From positions 1 to 58,368 of the IMG/VR virus record IMGVR_UViG_3300049259_000040: a stretch of DNA of 58,368 bases. The stretch is one strand, 5' to 3'. This document shows positions 40,217-47,069 of this stretch, in pieces. Every line of letters starts with the position of its first letter. Position 1 is the stretch's first letter. The stretch comes from a virus. The notes below the pieces were generated by a model that had not been told where the DNA came from, made no database searches, and worked only from the letters and a program-made list of their open reading frames with translations. The position numbers and the translations under genes are program-made.

Positions 40217-40510
40217 GTGGGCAAGCCTCTCGTTTCGACGGGCGCTTTGCGTGCTTTTGTGAAGGTGTTTGGCGGGGTGCTCGCAGCGGTTTCGGTCATC
40301 GCAGGGCTGCCTGTTGCACCTTGGGTCGCGAAAATCATCGGCATCGTTGGCGGCGCGCTAACGGGCTGGGCGACCACGAGCACATGGGACACGCCGAACG
40401 CTGAACTGCCGATGGAGTGGCAGTCGTCCCCTTTGGCGCCAGCCGTGCCGACGCCATCAGACCAGCCAATGACCAGCTCGGCGGTCGGCATGGACGACGT
40501 GAACCAGTGA
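40217..40510 (+). CDS. Two-span membrane protein, holin-like
   Basis: A 97-residue protein with GTG start and CAGGAG site. Residues about 12-30 (FVKVFGGVLAAVSVIAGLPV) and 33-52 (VAKIIGIVGGALTGWATTST) are two membrane helices, followed by a Pro-rich hydrophilic tail. Size and topology suit a holin, and it ends the late operon, but the endolysin is 16 kb away; a second candidate sits next to it (56049). Confidence 0.5.
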   Translation: MGKPLVSTGALRAFVKVFGGVLAAVSVIAGLPVAPWVAKIIGIVGGALTGWATTSTWDTPNAELPMEWQSSPLAPAVPTPSDQPMTSSAVGMDDVNQ

Positions 40511-40707
40511 CGCACGAGCAGCTCGCCGAGCTCGCGGGGATGCTCGGTGAGCGGCTCGACATGGCAACGGCTGAGCTTCTCCAGTTCGTCCACAAGCAGA
40601 CCGGCAAAGAGCTGCAGGGCGAGGCGGTCGACCAGCTGCGCAGGCGTCTCGCTTGGCACCTAGCGTTGGCGGCGGCGGCTGTCGTCGACCAGACGTCACG
40701 ACGCTAG
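40507..40707 (+). CDS. Small protein paired with the holin-like gene
   Basis: A 66-residue helical protein (MTHEQLAELAGMLGERLDMA), GTG start in a GTGA overlap with the upstream gene. It ends with a weakly hydrophobic Ala-rich helix (LAWHLALAAAAVVDQT). Could be an antiholin or accessory; not recognised. Last gene of the late transcript. Confidence 0.45.
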   Translation: MTHEQLAELAGMLGERLDMATAELLQFVHKQTGKELQGEAVDQLRRRLAWHLALAAAAVVDQTSRR

Positions 40708-40752
40708 CTATTCCGCTGGACTGCCGGTGTGCGAATGTGGCAGAGACGTCGT

Positions 40753-40807
40753 GCCCGGCCGCCGCGGGGGTTGGACGTTTCCCCGTTCCCCCTGTCGACG
40801 GCCGGGC
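40753..40807. terminator. Terminator region between convergent operons
   Basis: GCCCGGCCG (40753-40761) and CGGCCGGGC (40799-40807) are perfect inverted arms with a loop that can itself pair GGGGG with CCCCC. It lies between the + late operon and the - early region and could stop transcription from both sides. The remaining 40708-40884 holds no gene. Confidence 0.5.
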
Positions 40808-40884
40808 GTTCCTGCTTTGCGAGCGCCGTACTGGCCGCTAGCAGTCCCCGAGAGCAAGCGCCGGGGGAGGTAGGCGTAGCACCG

Positions 40885-41256
40885 TCAGCGCTCCGCTTCT
40901 ACGGTCTTCGGTTCGTCTTTGAGGGCGGCTTCGAGGTCGATGGCGCAGTCATCGCAGTTGTCATCGTAGGTCTTGCGCCAGTAATCCGGCAGCGCCTCGA
41001 CGCGCGCGAGCATAGCCCGCAGCTCGACGATGCGCAGCTCGGCCGCTAGTTGCGCGTTGCTGAACAGGTCTCGCTCCTCGCGCAGCCGACGCACTTCATC
41101 GTCCATAACGACCAGCATCGACCCGAGGACGGTCAGTTCCTCGTTGCGCTGCCGCTCGCGAAGCCAGTCCGCGTGCTTCATCGCGGTCTCCGGCGTCATG
41201 TGCTCTGGACGACCACTGCGTAGACCCACGCCGCCTGTCCCATCGTCGACTGTCAT
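40885..41256 (-). CDS. Coiled-coil accessory protein, family A
   Basis: A 123-residue protein. Start chosen at the ATG preceded by GGAACGGGGGACGAG, a variant of the common upstream element; an alternative GTG lies 81 bases earlier. C-terminal half is a coiled coil (MDDEVRRLREERDLFSNAQL) ending LARVEALPDYWRK...LEAALKDEP. The same ending (RVEALP-x-x-W and EAAL(K/R)D) recurs in the proteins at 43425 and 45888, so these are paralogues. Function unknown. Confidence 0.6.
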   Translation of the reverse strand: MTVDDGTGGVGLRSGRPEHMTPETAMKHADWLRERQRNEELTVLGSMLVVMDDEVRRLREERDLFSNAQLAAELRIVELRAMLARVEALPDYWRKTYDDNCDDCAIDLEAALKDEPKTVEAER

Positions 41257-41476
41257 CTCGTCCCCCGTTCCTTGCGTTTCCATTGGTCCTTTTCCTTGCA
41301 CATCCGTCGCACCTTCTGCGACCGCTTCAAAAATCACTTCTTTTCACGTATGGTCTGACCAGCATGACGTATTGTGTGGGCACGTCCGACTGAACGTCTG
41401 GCGGCCAGCGTCACCGATAAAACCTCAGTGTTTCCGCTGTCTCGCCGCGTTGTGCGCAGCTTTCCGACTGTCGCTT
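41257..41476. other. Region downstream of integrase, attP candidate zone
   Basis: A 220-base gap at the 3' end of the integrase gene, where attP often lies. It contains a small hairpin (GTCGCA/TGCGAC near 41308-41324) and AT-richer stretches (CAAAAATCACTTCTTTTCACG). No core site can be defined without a host chromosome. Confidence 0.3.
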
Positions 41477-42532
41477 TCAACCCGTTCTACCGTCTTTCTG
41501 TCGCATAGTTGCGACACCGCTCGATGCCTTCAGTCGCGGCAGCGCGTTCGCGGCTTCGTGCAGGTGGTCGCTTCGCTTCGAAACGTTGGCGTAAACAGAT
41601 TCGAGCATCTTCACGCTGTTGCCCATCATTTTGGCCAGCGTGAGGATCGGCACTCCAGCGCGTGCGAGTGCTGTGGCGTAGCTTCCGCGCAGGTCGTTGA
41701 CGCTGATGTCGTCGTCGAGCCCAGCGCGCTTTGCTGCCCGCTTCAACGTCTTGTCGATGTTCGGCTTGTGCTTCGGCGCGAACCCGCACCAGCCCGAAGC
41801 TCGTAGCGGCAGAAGTTCGGAGAACAGCTCGTCCGGGATCGGCACCCAGCGCTTCGAGCCTTTGGTCTTCGTGCCGTTCACGAAGACGTAGCGGCCTTCC
41901 CAATCCACCTCGGTGATCTTCCACGGCTCGCTCGCTCGCAAGCCGAGCTGCAGATACGCCTGGAAGTACAGCTTCAGGTGAGTCGGGATGGCGAGCAGCA
42001 GCGTGCGCTGGTCGTCAGCCTCGATCACACGTTGCGGCTTGTGCGTGATTTCGCCGAGGTCGGGGAACTTCGGCGGCGTCATTCCCACTGCCTTGAAAGC
42101 TTGCCCGAGGCAGTTCAGCTCTCGGTGCGTCGTCCATGCCGTCTTGGTCTTGCGGCTCTCGATGCAGAACGCTCGCACCGCGTCTTCGTCGATGTCGGCG
42201 AGCTGCTTGTCGGCGCCGAAGTGAACGACGAGTGTGGCGCTGCGATACATGATGTGGTCGTGCGTTGACTGCGACTTGCCGGCTAGCTCGGCCGCCGCGG
42301 AGAGCGCTTTGAGCGCTTGTTTGAGTGTTTTGCTTGGGCGCGCTGCAGCTTCGCCTCGAGTCGCGAAGCTACGTTCGATATCTCGCGCGATTCCTTCTGC
42401 GGTCTGTCGGGATTTTGCTGTGCCGTCGTCTCTGACGCCTGTCGACTTGGCGACTCGCCGCCGTTGGGTGCCATCCCAGAAGTGAACCCAGCATTGCCAG
42501 ACATCTGATTTTTGCCGTCTGAAGAGCTCCAT
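41477..42532 (-). CDS. int: Tyrosine recombinase integrase
   Basis: A 351-residue integrase that would insert and excise the prophage. N-terminal part with VWQCWVHFWDGTQRRRVAKS fits an arm-binding domain, residues 70-165 a core-binding domain. Catalytic residues visible: R199 in LGLRASEP, K224 in TKTKGSK, R282 in VNDLRGSY, nucleophile Y314 in ESVYANV. Two usual His positions are replaced: Asn279 where box II normally has His, and Asn305 in MMGNSVK where His or Trp is usual, nine residues before Tyr. Start with AAAGGGG site. Its first 250 bases overlap the excisionase-like frame. Active enzyme likely but chemistry at these sites deserves testing. Confidence 0.85.
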   Translation of the reverse strand: MELFRRQKSDVWQCWVHFWDGTQRRRVAKSTGVRDDGTAKSRQTAEGIARDIERSFATRGEAAARPSKTLKQALKALSAAAELAGKSQSTHDHIMYRSATLVVHFGADKQLADIDEDAVRAFCIESRKTKTAWTTHRELNCLGQAFKAVGMTPPKFPDLGEITHKPQRVIEADDQRTLLLAIPTHLKLYFQAYLQLGLRASEPWKITEVDWEGRYVFVNGTKTKGSKRWVPIPDELFSELLPLRASGWCGFAPKHKPNIDKTLKRAAKRAGLDDDISVNDLRGSYATALARAGVPILTLAKMMGNSVKMLESVYANVSKRSDHLHEAANALPRLKASSGVATMRQKDGRTG

Positions 42533-42714
42533 GACTGACCCCTTTCAAGACGACGGACGTACTCCATCAGCCGGCGCTCCGAAACTCTCCAGCGATTGCC
42601 GACCAGCTGTGCGCCGCCCAGTGCGCGCATGACCGCGTATGCGTGGTCTCGACCGCACCCGAGCGCGCGCTGGACAGCGGCAGCGCCCACGAGGCGGGGT
42701 AGGTCACTAGCCAT
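42283..42714 (-). CDS. Excisionase-like helix-turn-helix protein
   Basis: A 143-residue protein. Residues 1-60 form a MerR/excisionase-type winged helix: LPRLVGAAAVQRALGCGRDH, AYAVMRALGGAQLVGNRWRV, RRLMEYVRRL. The last 80 residues are basic, low complexity and lie in the stretch shared with the integrase start in another frame. Adjacent and upstream of int, as xis genes often are. The overlap (about 250 bases) is unusually long. Xis or a transcriptional controller of int. Confidence 0.65.
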   Translation of the reverse strand: MASDLPRLVGAAAVQRALGCGRDHAYAVMRALGGAQLVGNRWRVSERRLMEYVRRLERGQSWSSSDGKNQMSGNAGFTSGMAPNGGESPSRQASETTAQQNPDRPQKESREISNVASRLEAKLQRAQAKHSNKRSKRSPRRPS

Positions 42715-43187
42715 CACCACTCACCGCTAGCACCACCACCGCCGAAGTCTCCGCCGCCGCCAGAGAACGAATCCCCGGTGTCCGGCGTCGACGTGTCGGT
42801 GCTTAAAAACGCGTCAACGACAGCCTCTGCGACGTCCACAACAGCCTGCGCGAAGCTGCTGTCGTCGTAGCTCGTGCTCGACGTCTCGCCCTCGTAGCGT
42901 CGGTACGCGGGATCCTCGTTCATCGGCACGCCATACGCTGGCACCGGCGCCTCGACACGCTGCGCTTTCGACACAGGAGACAGAGCCGCGATCGCTGCCG
43001 CGTTGACCGTATTGCGATTCCGGTGCGTGTAATCGCAATACGCTTGCGGAAGGTCGCGCAGGTTCACGACCCAGGTCGATCCGACTTGCCATGCTGCGCT
43101 CGCGACTGTCGCCGTGAACTTCGGCTCTTTGCCGATGGTTGGGTGGTAGTAGACCTTGTCTCCGACCTTGACGTCTTGCTTATTCAT
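42714..43187 (-). CDS. Hypothetical protein with Gly-rich tail
   Basis: A 157-residue protein. N-terminal SH3-like beta segment (VKVGDKVYYHPTIGKEPKFT) suggests a KOW/SH3-type fold. C-terminus is acidic then Gly-rich (DSFSGGGGDFGGGGASGEW), like the tails of several bacterial small proteins with unknown role. ATG preceded by AACGGGAGAAGG. Operon with xis/int. Confidence 0.6.
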   Translation of the reverse strand: MNKQDVKVGDKVYYHPTIGKEPKFTATVASAAWQVGSTWVVNLRDLPQAYCDYTHRNRNTVNAAAIAALSPVSKAQRVEAPVPAYGVPMNEDPAYRRYEGETSSTSYDDSSFAQAVVDVAEAVVDAFLSTDTSTPDTGDSFSGGGGDFGGGGASGEW

Positions 43188-43428
43188 CGATGCCTTCTCC
43201 CGTTGCTAGCTGTTGCGTGAACTGCTCTTCCATGAACTGCTCGTACTGACGCAGCTCGGTCTCCGACACCTCGATCTCGTGCTCTTGCAGCGCTGCCATG
43301 TACTCGCTCATCACAGCCGAGAGCGGCACAGGCTTCGTCTCCACCACTGCCGGCTTGCGGTACTGCTGGCGACCAGCGAAGCACACGTGAGAGCCGTGCA
43401 TCTCTTGGCGGCATTTGAAGCACTTCAT
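43180..43428 (-). CDS. Small Cys-containing protein
   Basis: An 82-residue protein starting MKCFKCRQEMHGSHVCFAGR, a CxxC-H-C zinc knuckle, followed by a helical acidic region (ELRQYEQFMEEQFTQQLA). Four-base overlaps on both sides. Function unknown. Confidence 0.6.
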   Translation of the reverse strand: MKCFKCRQEMHGSHVCFAGRQQYRKPAVVETKPVPLSAVMSEYMAALQEHEIEVSETELRQYEQFMEEQFTQQLATGEGIDE

Positions 43429-43775
43429 GGCTTGTCCTTCAACGTCGTCTCGATCATGACCGCCGCGGCTCTCAGCGCGGACGCCGTGGCCTGCGCGATG
43501 CGCATCTCAGCGGCTGGTCGTACGTCGACCAGCCAACCATCCGCCATCTCGCGGAGCGTCGCAGGCATCTCGTCCACACGCGCGAGCTTGGTTTTGAGTT
43601 CTGTAACGCATCGATCGTCGAACTCCAGCCACGCAGCGAATGCTTGGGCCTTGCCAACGTCGACCGCAGCATCCACCGCACCGCGCAATCGGCGCACTTC
43701 GCACGCCAGCGGGTCAATGCTCGACGCCTCGGCTAGCGCGCTCTCTACTTCGTCTCGTGATGGGATGTACGTCAT
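43425..43775 (-). CDS. Coiled-coil accessory protein, family A
   Basis: A 116-residue protein. Its first 40 residues (MTYIPSRDEVESALAEASSI then DPLACEVRRLRG) are nearly identical to the protein at 45888, and the 90 bases encoding them are a near-perfect DNA repeat (43691-43780 and 46295-46384). The rest contains KLARVDEMPATLR and ends TTLKDKP, the family ending. Duplicated accessory gene of unknown role. Confidence 0.65.
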   Translation of the reverse strand: MTYIPSRDEVESALAEASSIDPLACEVRRLRGAVDAAVDVGKAQAFAAWLEFDDRCVTELKTKLARVDEMPATLREMADGWLVDVRPAAEMRIAQATASALRAAAVMIETTLKDKP

Positions 43776-43780
43776 GGCTG
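43691..43780. repeat. 90-base direct repeat, copy 1
   Basis: Near-identical to 46295-46384 (constant offset 2604, no gaps, only a few mismatches). It covers the start codon and first 30 codons of two minus-strand paralogues plus a few upstream bases. A recent duplication, or gene conversion. Confidence 0.85.
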
Positions 43781-44071
43781 GTCTTCTCCGAGTTCTTGGC
43801 GCAACACGGCTAGCTCTAGGCGAGCTTTCATGCTCGCCTCGGCGAAGCGCTTGAGCGCTGACTCTATCGCTAGCAATTCGTCTTGCGTTGGCGGCTCAGA
43901 CTTCCAACGCATCTCTATGGACGAGATGCGCGGCACGGTCAGTCCAGTTGAACGCGCAAGCCACCCCATAGTGCACTCACGTCCGGCAGCGACGCGCAGT
44001 GCACGAAGGTGCCCTGCGATGATGGCTCGTTGCATCGGCAACGTCAGACTCGGCGCTTCCTCGAGCGTCAT
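43772..44071 (-). CDS. HTH (XRE-like) regulator
   Basis: A 99-residue protein. Residues 15-60 (IIAGHLRALRVAAGRECTMG WLARSTGLTVPRISSIE split here) fit an XRE/Cro helix-turn-helix with recognition helix around TVPRISSIEM. C-terminal helix could dimerise. Might regulate the int/xis operon; not tied to known families. Confidence 0.55.
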   Translation of the reverse strand: MTLEEAPSLTLPMQRAIIAGHLRALRVAAGRECTMGWLARSTGLTVPRISSIEMRWKSEPPTQDELLAIESALKRFAEASMKARLELAVLRQELGEDQP

Positions 44072-44086
44072 GGCGTTTCTCCGTGC

Positions 44087-44248
44087 TCACTCATCGGACA
44101 ATCCCCATGCGGGATTCGACTCGTTCGGGTCATAGATCACCTCACCAGTTGATTGTGCGTACACAGTTCCGTCGCTCGTCCTGACCAGCCGTGTGTCGTG
44201 CTCGGCGTCGTACAGCGCCTGCAGCTGGGCTGCGATGTCAGGCGCTTT
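44087..44248 (-). CDS. Open frame without a normal start, joined to the Sak4-like gene
   Basis: A 53-codon frame with protein-like composition (YDAEHDTRLVRTSDGTVYAQ) ending TGA at 44087. It has no ATG, and GTG occurs only late (CTG codons are present earlier). The ATPase gene upstream ends ATG-AAA-AGC-GCC-TGA in a different frame at 44238-44248. A +1 shift at AAAA would fuse the ATPase to this frame (MK to APDIAAQ). It may be a frameshifted C-terminal extension, a CTG-started gene, or the result of a homopolymer error. Confidence 0.4.
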   Translation of the reverse strand, partial: KAPDIAAQLQALYDAEHDTRLVRTSDGTVYAQSTGEVIYDPNESNPAWGLSDE

Positions 44249-45299
44249 TCATCTGCGCTGGGTGCGTCTCCTCGAAGACTTCGAGCAGTGCTTTGCGGGC
44301 GTGCTTGATTGCTTCCTGGCACGCGTACCGCACAAACGATGCGTCACTCTTGTTTGGGTCTAGGCTGCCCATCCGCGCTTCACGGTCGTCGATGAGCATG
44401 TGCAGCACGTCGGCCGGCGCTTCCGCGATTGGCGTTCCCGACCATCGACCACCGCCGTACTCGAAGCTCTTTGGAATCTTCGAGTAGTCGGGCTGACGAC
44501 GCTTGGGCTCTTCCGGAGGCGCGACGTCCTTTGGCTGCGTTTGCGGCGCAGCTGCTGCCGCGGGCTGTGCCGATGGCTCGGTCGACGCCATCTCTGCGCC
44601 GCTCTCGTGGAAGTCTCTGACCGTCTTGGCGAAGTGGTCCAGCTCGTTGACGCTGACGTAGTCCTGCTTGATCGAGTGGATGCGCGACTTGGTCACGTTG
44701 TACGCGTGGTCTTCGAGCCGCAGCTCGCCGTACACGGTGAAGATGTACTCCATGCCCGCGCGCTGGATCGGCTTCATGCCCTTGCGCACCGGGACCTGGA
44801 CCTTCCTTCCGCCCGGCTTGGTCTGCTCCTCGAGCACGTACTCTTGATGCGACTGCAGCGTCACCACGATGTGTGAGCTGCACTGCGTGATGGCGTTCGT
44901 CAGCTTGTTCTGCAGCGGCGTCACCGCGCCCCAGCCATTGGTGAAGGCGTTGTTGCCCTTGAGCTTGTCGACGGTCTCCAGCGCGCCGCCTTCTCCAGCC
45001 CATGCGTGCGAAAGCGAGTCGATGACGATCACGTCGTACTTCTCGCGCTCCGCCAGTGCGATAGCGTCCAGGTAGTTCTGGATCGAGAAGTTGTCGAGGT
45101 TGAGCGTGTCGAAGTGCAGGTCGTTGAGTCCGGCGTACAGCGATGCGCTGCTGTTCTCCGTGTCGACGACTGCGATGCGCTGGCCGAGCGCCCGCGCTAT
45201 CTCCAGCGCCCATAAAGTCTTCCCGGAACCCGACGGACCGGCTAGGGCGATGCGCGCTTTGGTCTTGGTGCGCGTCGCCGGCTTGAATGCGAAGCCCAT
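44238..45299 (-). CDS. Sak4-like recombination ATPase
   Basis: A 353-residue P-loop ATPase related to RecA-core phage proteins of the Sak4/AAA_24 group, which work with single-strand-binding protein in homologous recombination. Walker A GPSGSGKT (21-28), Walker B YDVIVIDSLSHAW (about 90-102), a sensor-like TLQSHQEYVL near 155, and RRP-x-Y in the C-terminal extension after a Pro/Ala-rich linker with AQPAAAAAPQTQ (about 245-256). No RecA L2 loop seen, in keeping with the group. Upstream of a short frame discussed separately. Confidence 0.75.
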   Translation of the reverse strand: MGFAFKPATRTKTKARIALAGPSGSGKTLWALEIARALGQRIAVVDTENSSASLYAGLNDLHFDTLNLDNFSIQNYLDAIALAEREKYDVIVIDSLSHAWAGEGGALETVDKLKGNNAFTNGWGAVTPLQNKLTNAITQCSSHIVVTLQSHQEYVLEEQTKPGGRKVQVPVRKGMKPIQRAGMEYIFTVYGELRLEDHAYNVTKSRIHSIKQDYVSVNELDHFAKTVRDFHESGAEMASTEPSAQPAAAAAPQTQPKDVAPPEEPKRRQPDYSKIPKSFEYGGGRWSGTPIAEAPADVLHMLIDDREARMGSLDPNKSDASFVRYACQEAIKHARKALLEVFEETHPAQMKSA

Positions 45300-45469
45300 C
45301 AGCGTGCCTCCTTGATGAGCTTCGCCTCGACGCGCGCGAGCTTCTTCTCTGCATCGCTAATGCAGTTGATTGTCGGCGTCTCAAGATGCTCAGTCCTCGT
45401 CCAGGCTGAAGGGCGTCGAGTCTTCCACCACGCCTTCGCGGCACGCAGTACGCGTTCCTCGTTCGTCAT
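45299..45469 (-). CDS. Very small protein (56 aa)
   Basis: A 56-residue basic frame (MTNEERVLRAAKAWWKTRRP ... EKKLARVEAKLIKEAR) joined by stop/start overlaps to both neighbours and followed by AAGGAGG for the ATPase gene. Central Trp pair. The ending resembles the LARVEA block of the family A proteins. Function unknown. Confidence 0.55.
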   Translation of the reverse strand: MTNEERVLRAAKAWWKTRRPSAWTRTEHLETPTINCISDAEKKLARVEAKLIKEAR

Positions 45470-45891
45470 ATGGCCTCAGCCTTGTCAGCGACCTCGTTGG
45501 CCGCTGTGTTCGGCCGACGGATGCGCGGCTTGCCCTTGTCGCTGCGCTCGACACGCGGCTTGCGTACCTTCAACTTCGCTAGTTGCGCTTCGTCGAGCAT
45601 ACCGAGCGCGCGCTCCTCCGCAGCGAGCGCTGCCTTTTTGGCGGTCACCTCGGCGCGCAGACGCTTCTGGCAATCGAAAGCGAGCTCGCGGGCGAACTGC
45701 AAGCCCTCGGCGTCGAGGTCCTCGAACACGATCTCTAGGTTGTGGCGTTTCTCATCTGTCATCATGTCGTCTCCTTCATCGGCGCGGCACCAACGTGTGC
45801 CGTTCCAAAAGTCGTCACCGTCATCGCGGCCGTACATCGTCTCGTTCGCGTCAGCTGCCCAGTCGACGCTCAGGTGTTGGTCCGGCGTCAT
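45466..45891 (-). CDS. Hypothetical coiled-coil protein
   Basis: A 141-residue protein. N-terminal 40 residues are acidic with GDDFWNGTRWCRADE; then a helical region (LRAEVTAKKAALAAEERALG) and a very basic end (KVRKPRVERSDKGKPRIRRP). ATGA overlap with the gene upstream sets the start at 45891, although MMTDEKRHN further in is an alternative. Confidence 0.55.
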   Translation of the reverse strand: MTPDQHLSVDWAADANETMYGRDDGDDFWNGTRWCRADEGDDMMTDEKRHNLEIVFEDLDAEGLQFARELAFDCQKRLRAEVTAKKAALAAEERALGMLDEAQLAKLKVRKPRVERSDKGKPRIRRPNTAANEVADKAEAI

Positions 45892-46379
45892 GGCTCGTCT
45901 TTCAGCGCTGGGCGTACGTATCGGCCGGCCGCGAGCGAGTTCGCACGTTCTTCCTCAAGCTCATCACGCAGCCGGCGCACTTCGGACTCAGCGTCCAGCG
46001 CGCGGACTTGGTACTTATCCGCCTCGTCGTGAGCGCGTTCCAGGCGTCTCGCGGCATCGTTCAGCGCGTCATTTAGTGCCCGGAGAGCCTCCTTGTGCTC
46101 GTCACGGGCTTTGATATCGCATGCGTCCCTCAACGCGGCTTCGAGTTGGAGCGCAGCGCCGGTCCAATCGTCGCCGATGATTCGCGCCTTCCATTTGTCA
46201 GGCAGCGCCTCGACGCGCGCGAGCTTGGTTTGCAGCTGATAGAGCTGCTCGTGCGTTTCTCCTGCGCGCTCTTCGCCGTCAAGCTGACGAAGCCGGCGCA
46301 CTTCGCACGCTAGCGGGTCAATGCTCGACGCCTTGGCAAGCGCGCTCTCTACTTCGTCTCGTGATGGGATGTACGTCAT
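45888..46379 (-). CDS. Coiled-coil accessory protein, family A
   Basis: A 163-residue protein with the duplicated N-terminus MTYIPSRDEVESALAKASSI, then a long coiled coil (RALNDALNDAARRLERAHDE ... EVRRLRDELEEERANSLAAG) and an ending ALKDEP. It contains the KLARVEALPDKWK block shared with 40885 and 43425. A longer version of the family with an inserted coiled coil. Function unknown. Confidence 0.65.
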   Translation of the reverse strand: MTYIPSRDEVESALAKASSIDPLACEVRRLRQLDGEERAGETHEQLYQLQTKLARVEALPDKWKARIIGDDWTGAALQLEAALRDACDIKARDEHKEALRALNDALNDAARRLERAHDEADKYQVRALDAESEVRRLRDELEEERANSLAAGRYVRPALKDEP

Positions 46380-46384
46380 GGCTG
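46295..46384. repeat. 90-base direct repeat, copy 2
   Basis: Second copy of the repeat described at 43691-43780, covering the start of the coding sequence and the few bases before it. Confidence 0.85.
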
Positions 46385-46597
46385 CACCTCGAAGTCTTCG
46401 CCGCAAATCTTGTTGAGTCGTTCGGGCGCGTAGCAGCTGGGATGCTCAAGATTGAGCGCCTTCAGTTGCTTGACGGTGCGCGTGGTCAGTCCGGCTTCGA
46501 ATGCTTGCGCGCATGGGAAGTCCCAGTGCCAGCACGACGCGCGCAAGCACTCGTCGCAAACCGTCACCTGGACGTCATCGGTGTACGGCTTGCTCAT
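46376..46597 (-). CDS. Small cysteine-rich protein
   Basis: A 73-residue protein (MSKPYTDDVQVTVCDECLRA) with CDEC, a CW and two later cysteines (SCYAPERLNKICGED). Likely a metal-bound small fold. ATGA overlap upstream. Function unknown. Confidence 0.6.
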   Translation of the reverse strand: MSKPYTDDVQVTVCDECLRASCWHWDFPCAQAFEAGLTTRTVKQLKALNLEHPSCYAPERLNKICGEDFEVQP

Positions 46598-46842
46598 GGG
46601 TGCGCTCCTCCAAGTCCGCGGTGCATCACTCCGCACTCAGCGCAGTACGCCGTCGCGCGTTCCCAGTCGGCGCCGTCGATCACGACTTGCTGCGTGCGTA
46701 TCGTCTTCTTGTCGAGCTGGTGGAACAGCGAGTCGTCGATGTCGAGCAGCAGGCTGACCTTGATGCGCCAGCGCGGACGCTCGCACTTGCACGTGCCGCG
46801 GCTGGTGGCGGCAAGGCCGATCGGCTTCTTGCGCGCGCTCAT
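46594..46842 (-). CDS. Small zinc-ribbon-like protein
   Basis: An 82-residue basic protein with CKCERPRWR near residue 17 and CAECGVMHRG near 70, a possible zinc ribbon joined by a beta/helix region (VSLLLDIDDSLFHQLDKKTI). Overlap with both neighbours. Function unknown. Confidence 0.6.
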   Translation of the reverse strand: MSARKKPIGLAATSRGTCKCERPRWRIKVSLLLDIDDSLFHQLDKKTIRTQQVVIDGADWERATAYCAECGVMHRGLGGAHP

Positions 46843-47069
46843 GACTTTACCTCGCACTCACCGCTCAACAGCCGCCGGGCCGCGTTCGCTGCTTTGGCGC
46901 TTGTGCACGCTGCTAGGACCCGAATAGGTCGACTGTGCCTGCCGACGTATCGGTGCTCGAGCACGAAGAACTTCCCGCGCGTCTCAGGCTTCACGAAGCC
47001 ATCACGGTCGTAAAATGGCCCGCGATCAACGACGAGACGCGGCGGTTCCAGGTCGCTTTGGATGGTCAT
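46839..47069 (-). CDS. Small hypothetical protein
   Basis: A 76-residue protein (MTIQSDLEPPRLVVDRGPFY), mixed beta/alpha, basic C-terminal half (RRLLSGECEVKS). Start fixed by overlap with the coiled-coil gene. Function unknown. Confidence 0.6.
   Translation of the reverse strand: MTIQSDLEPPRLVVDRGPFYDRDGFVKPETRGKFFVLEHRYVGRHSRPIRVLAACTSAKAANAARRLLSGECEVKS

Noticed and set aside
44137-44322. A 61-codon minus-strand frame at the end of the ATPase gene
   Set aside because: Composition is Ser/Thr/Arg-rich and it competes with the better 53-codon frame in another phase.
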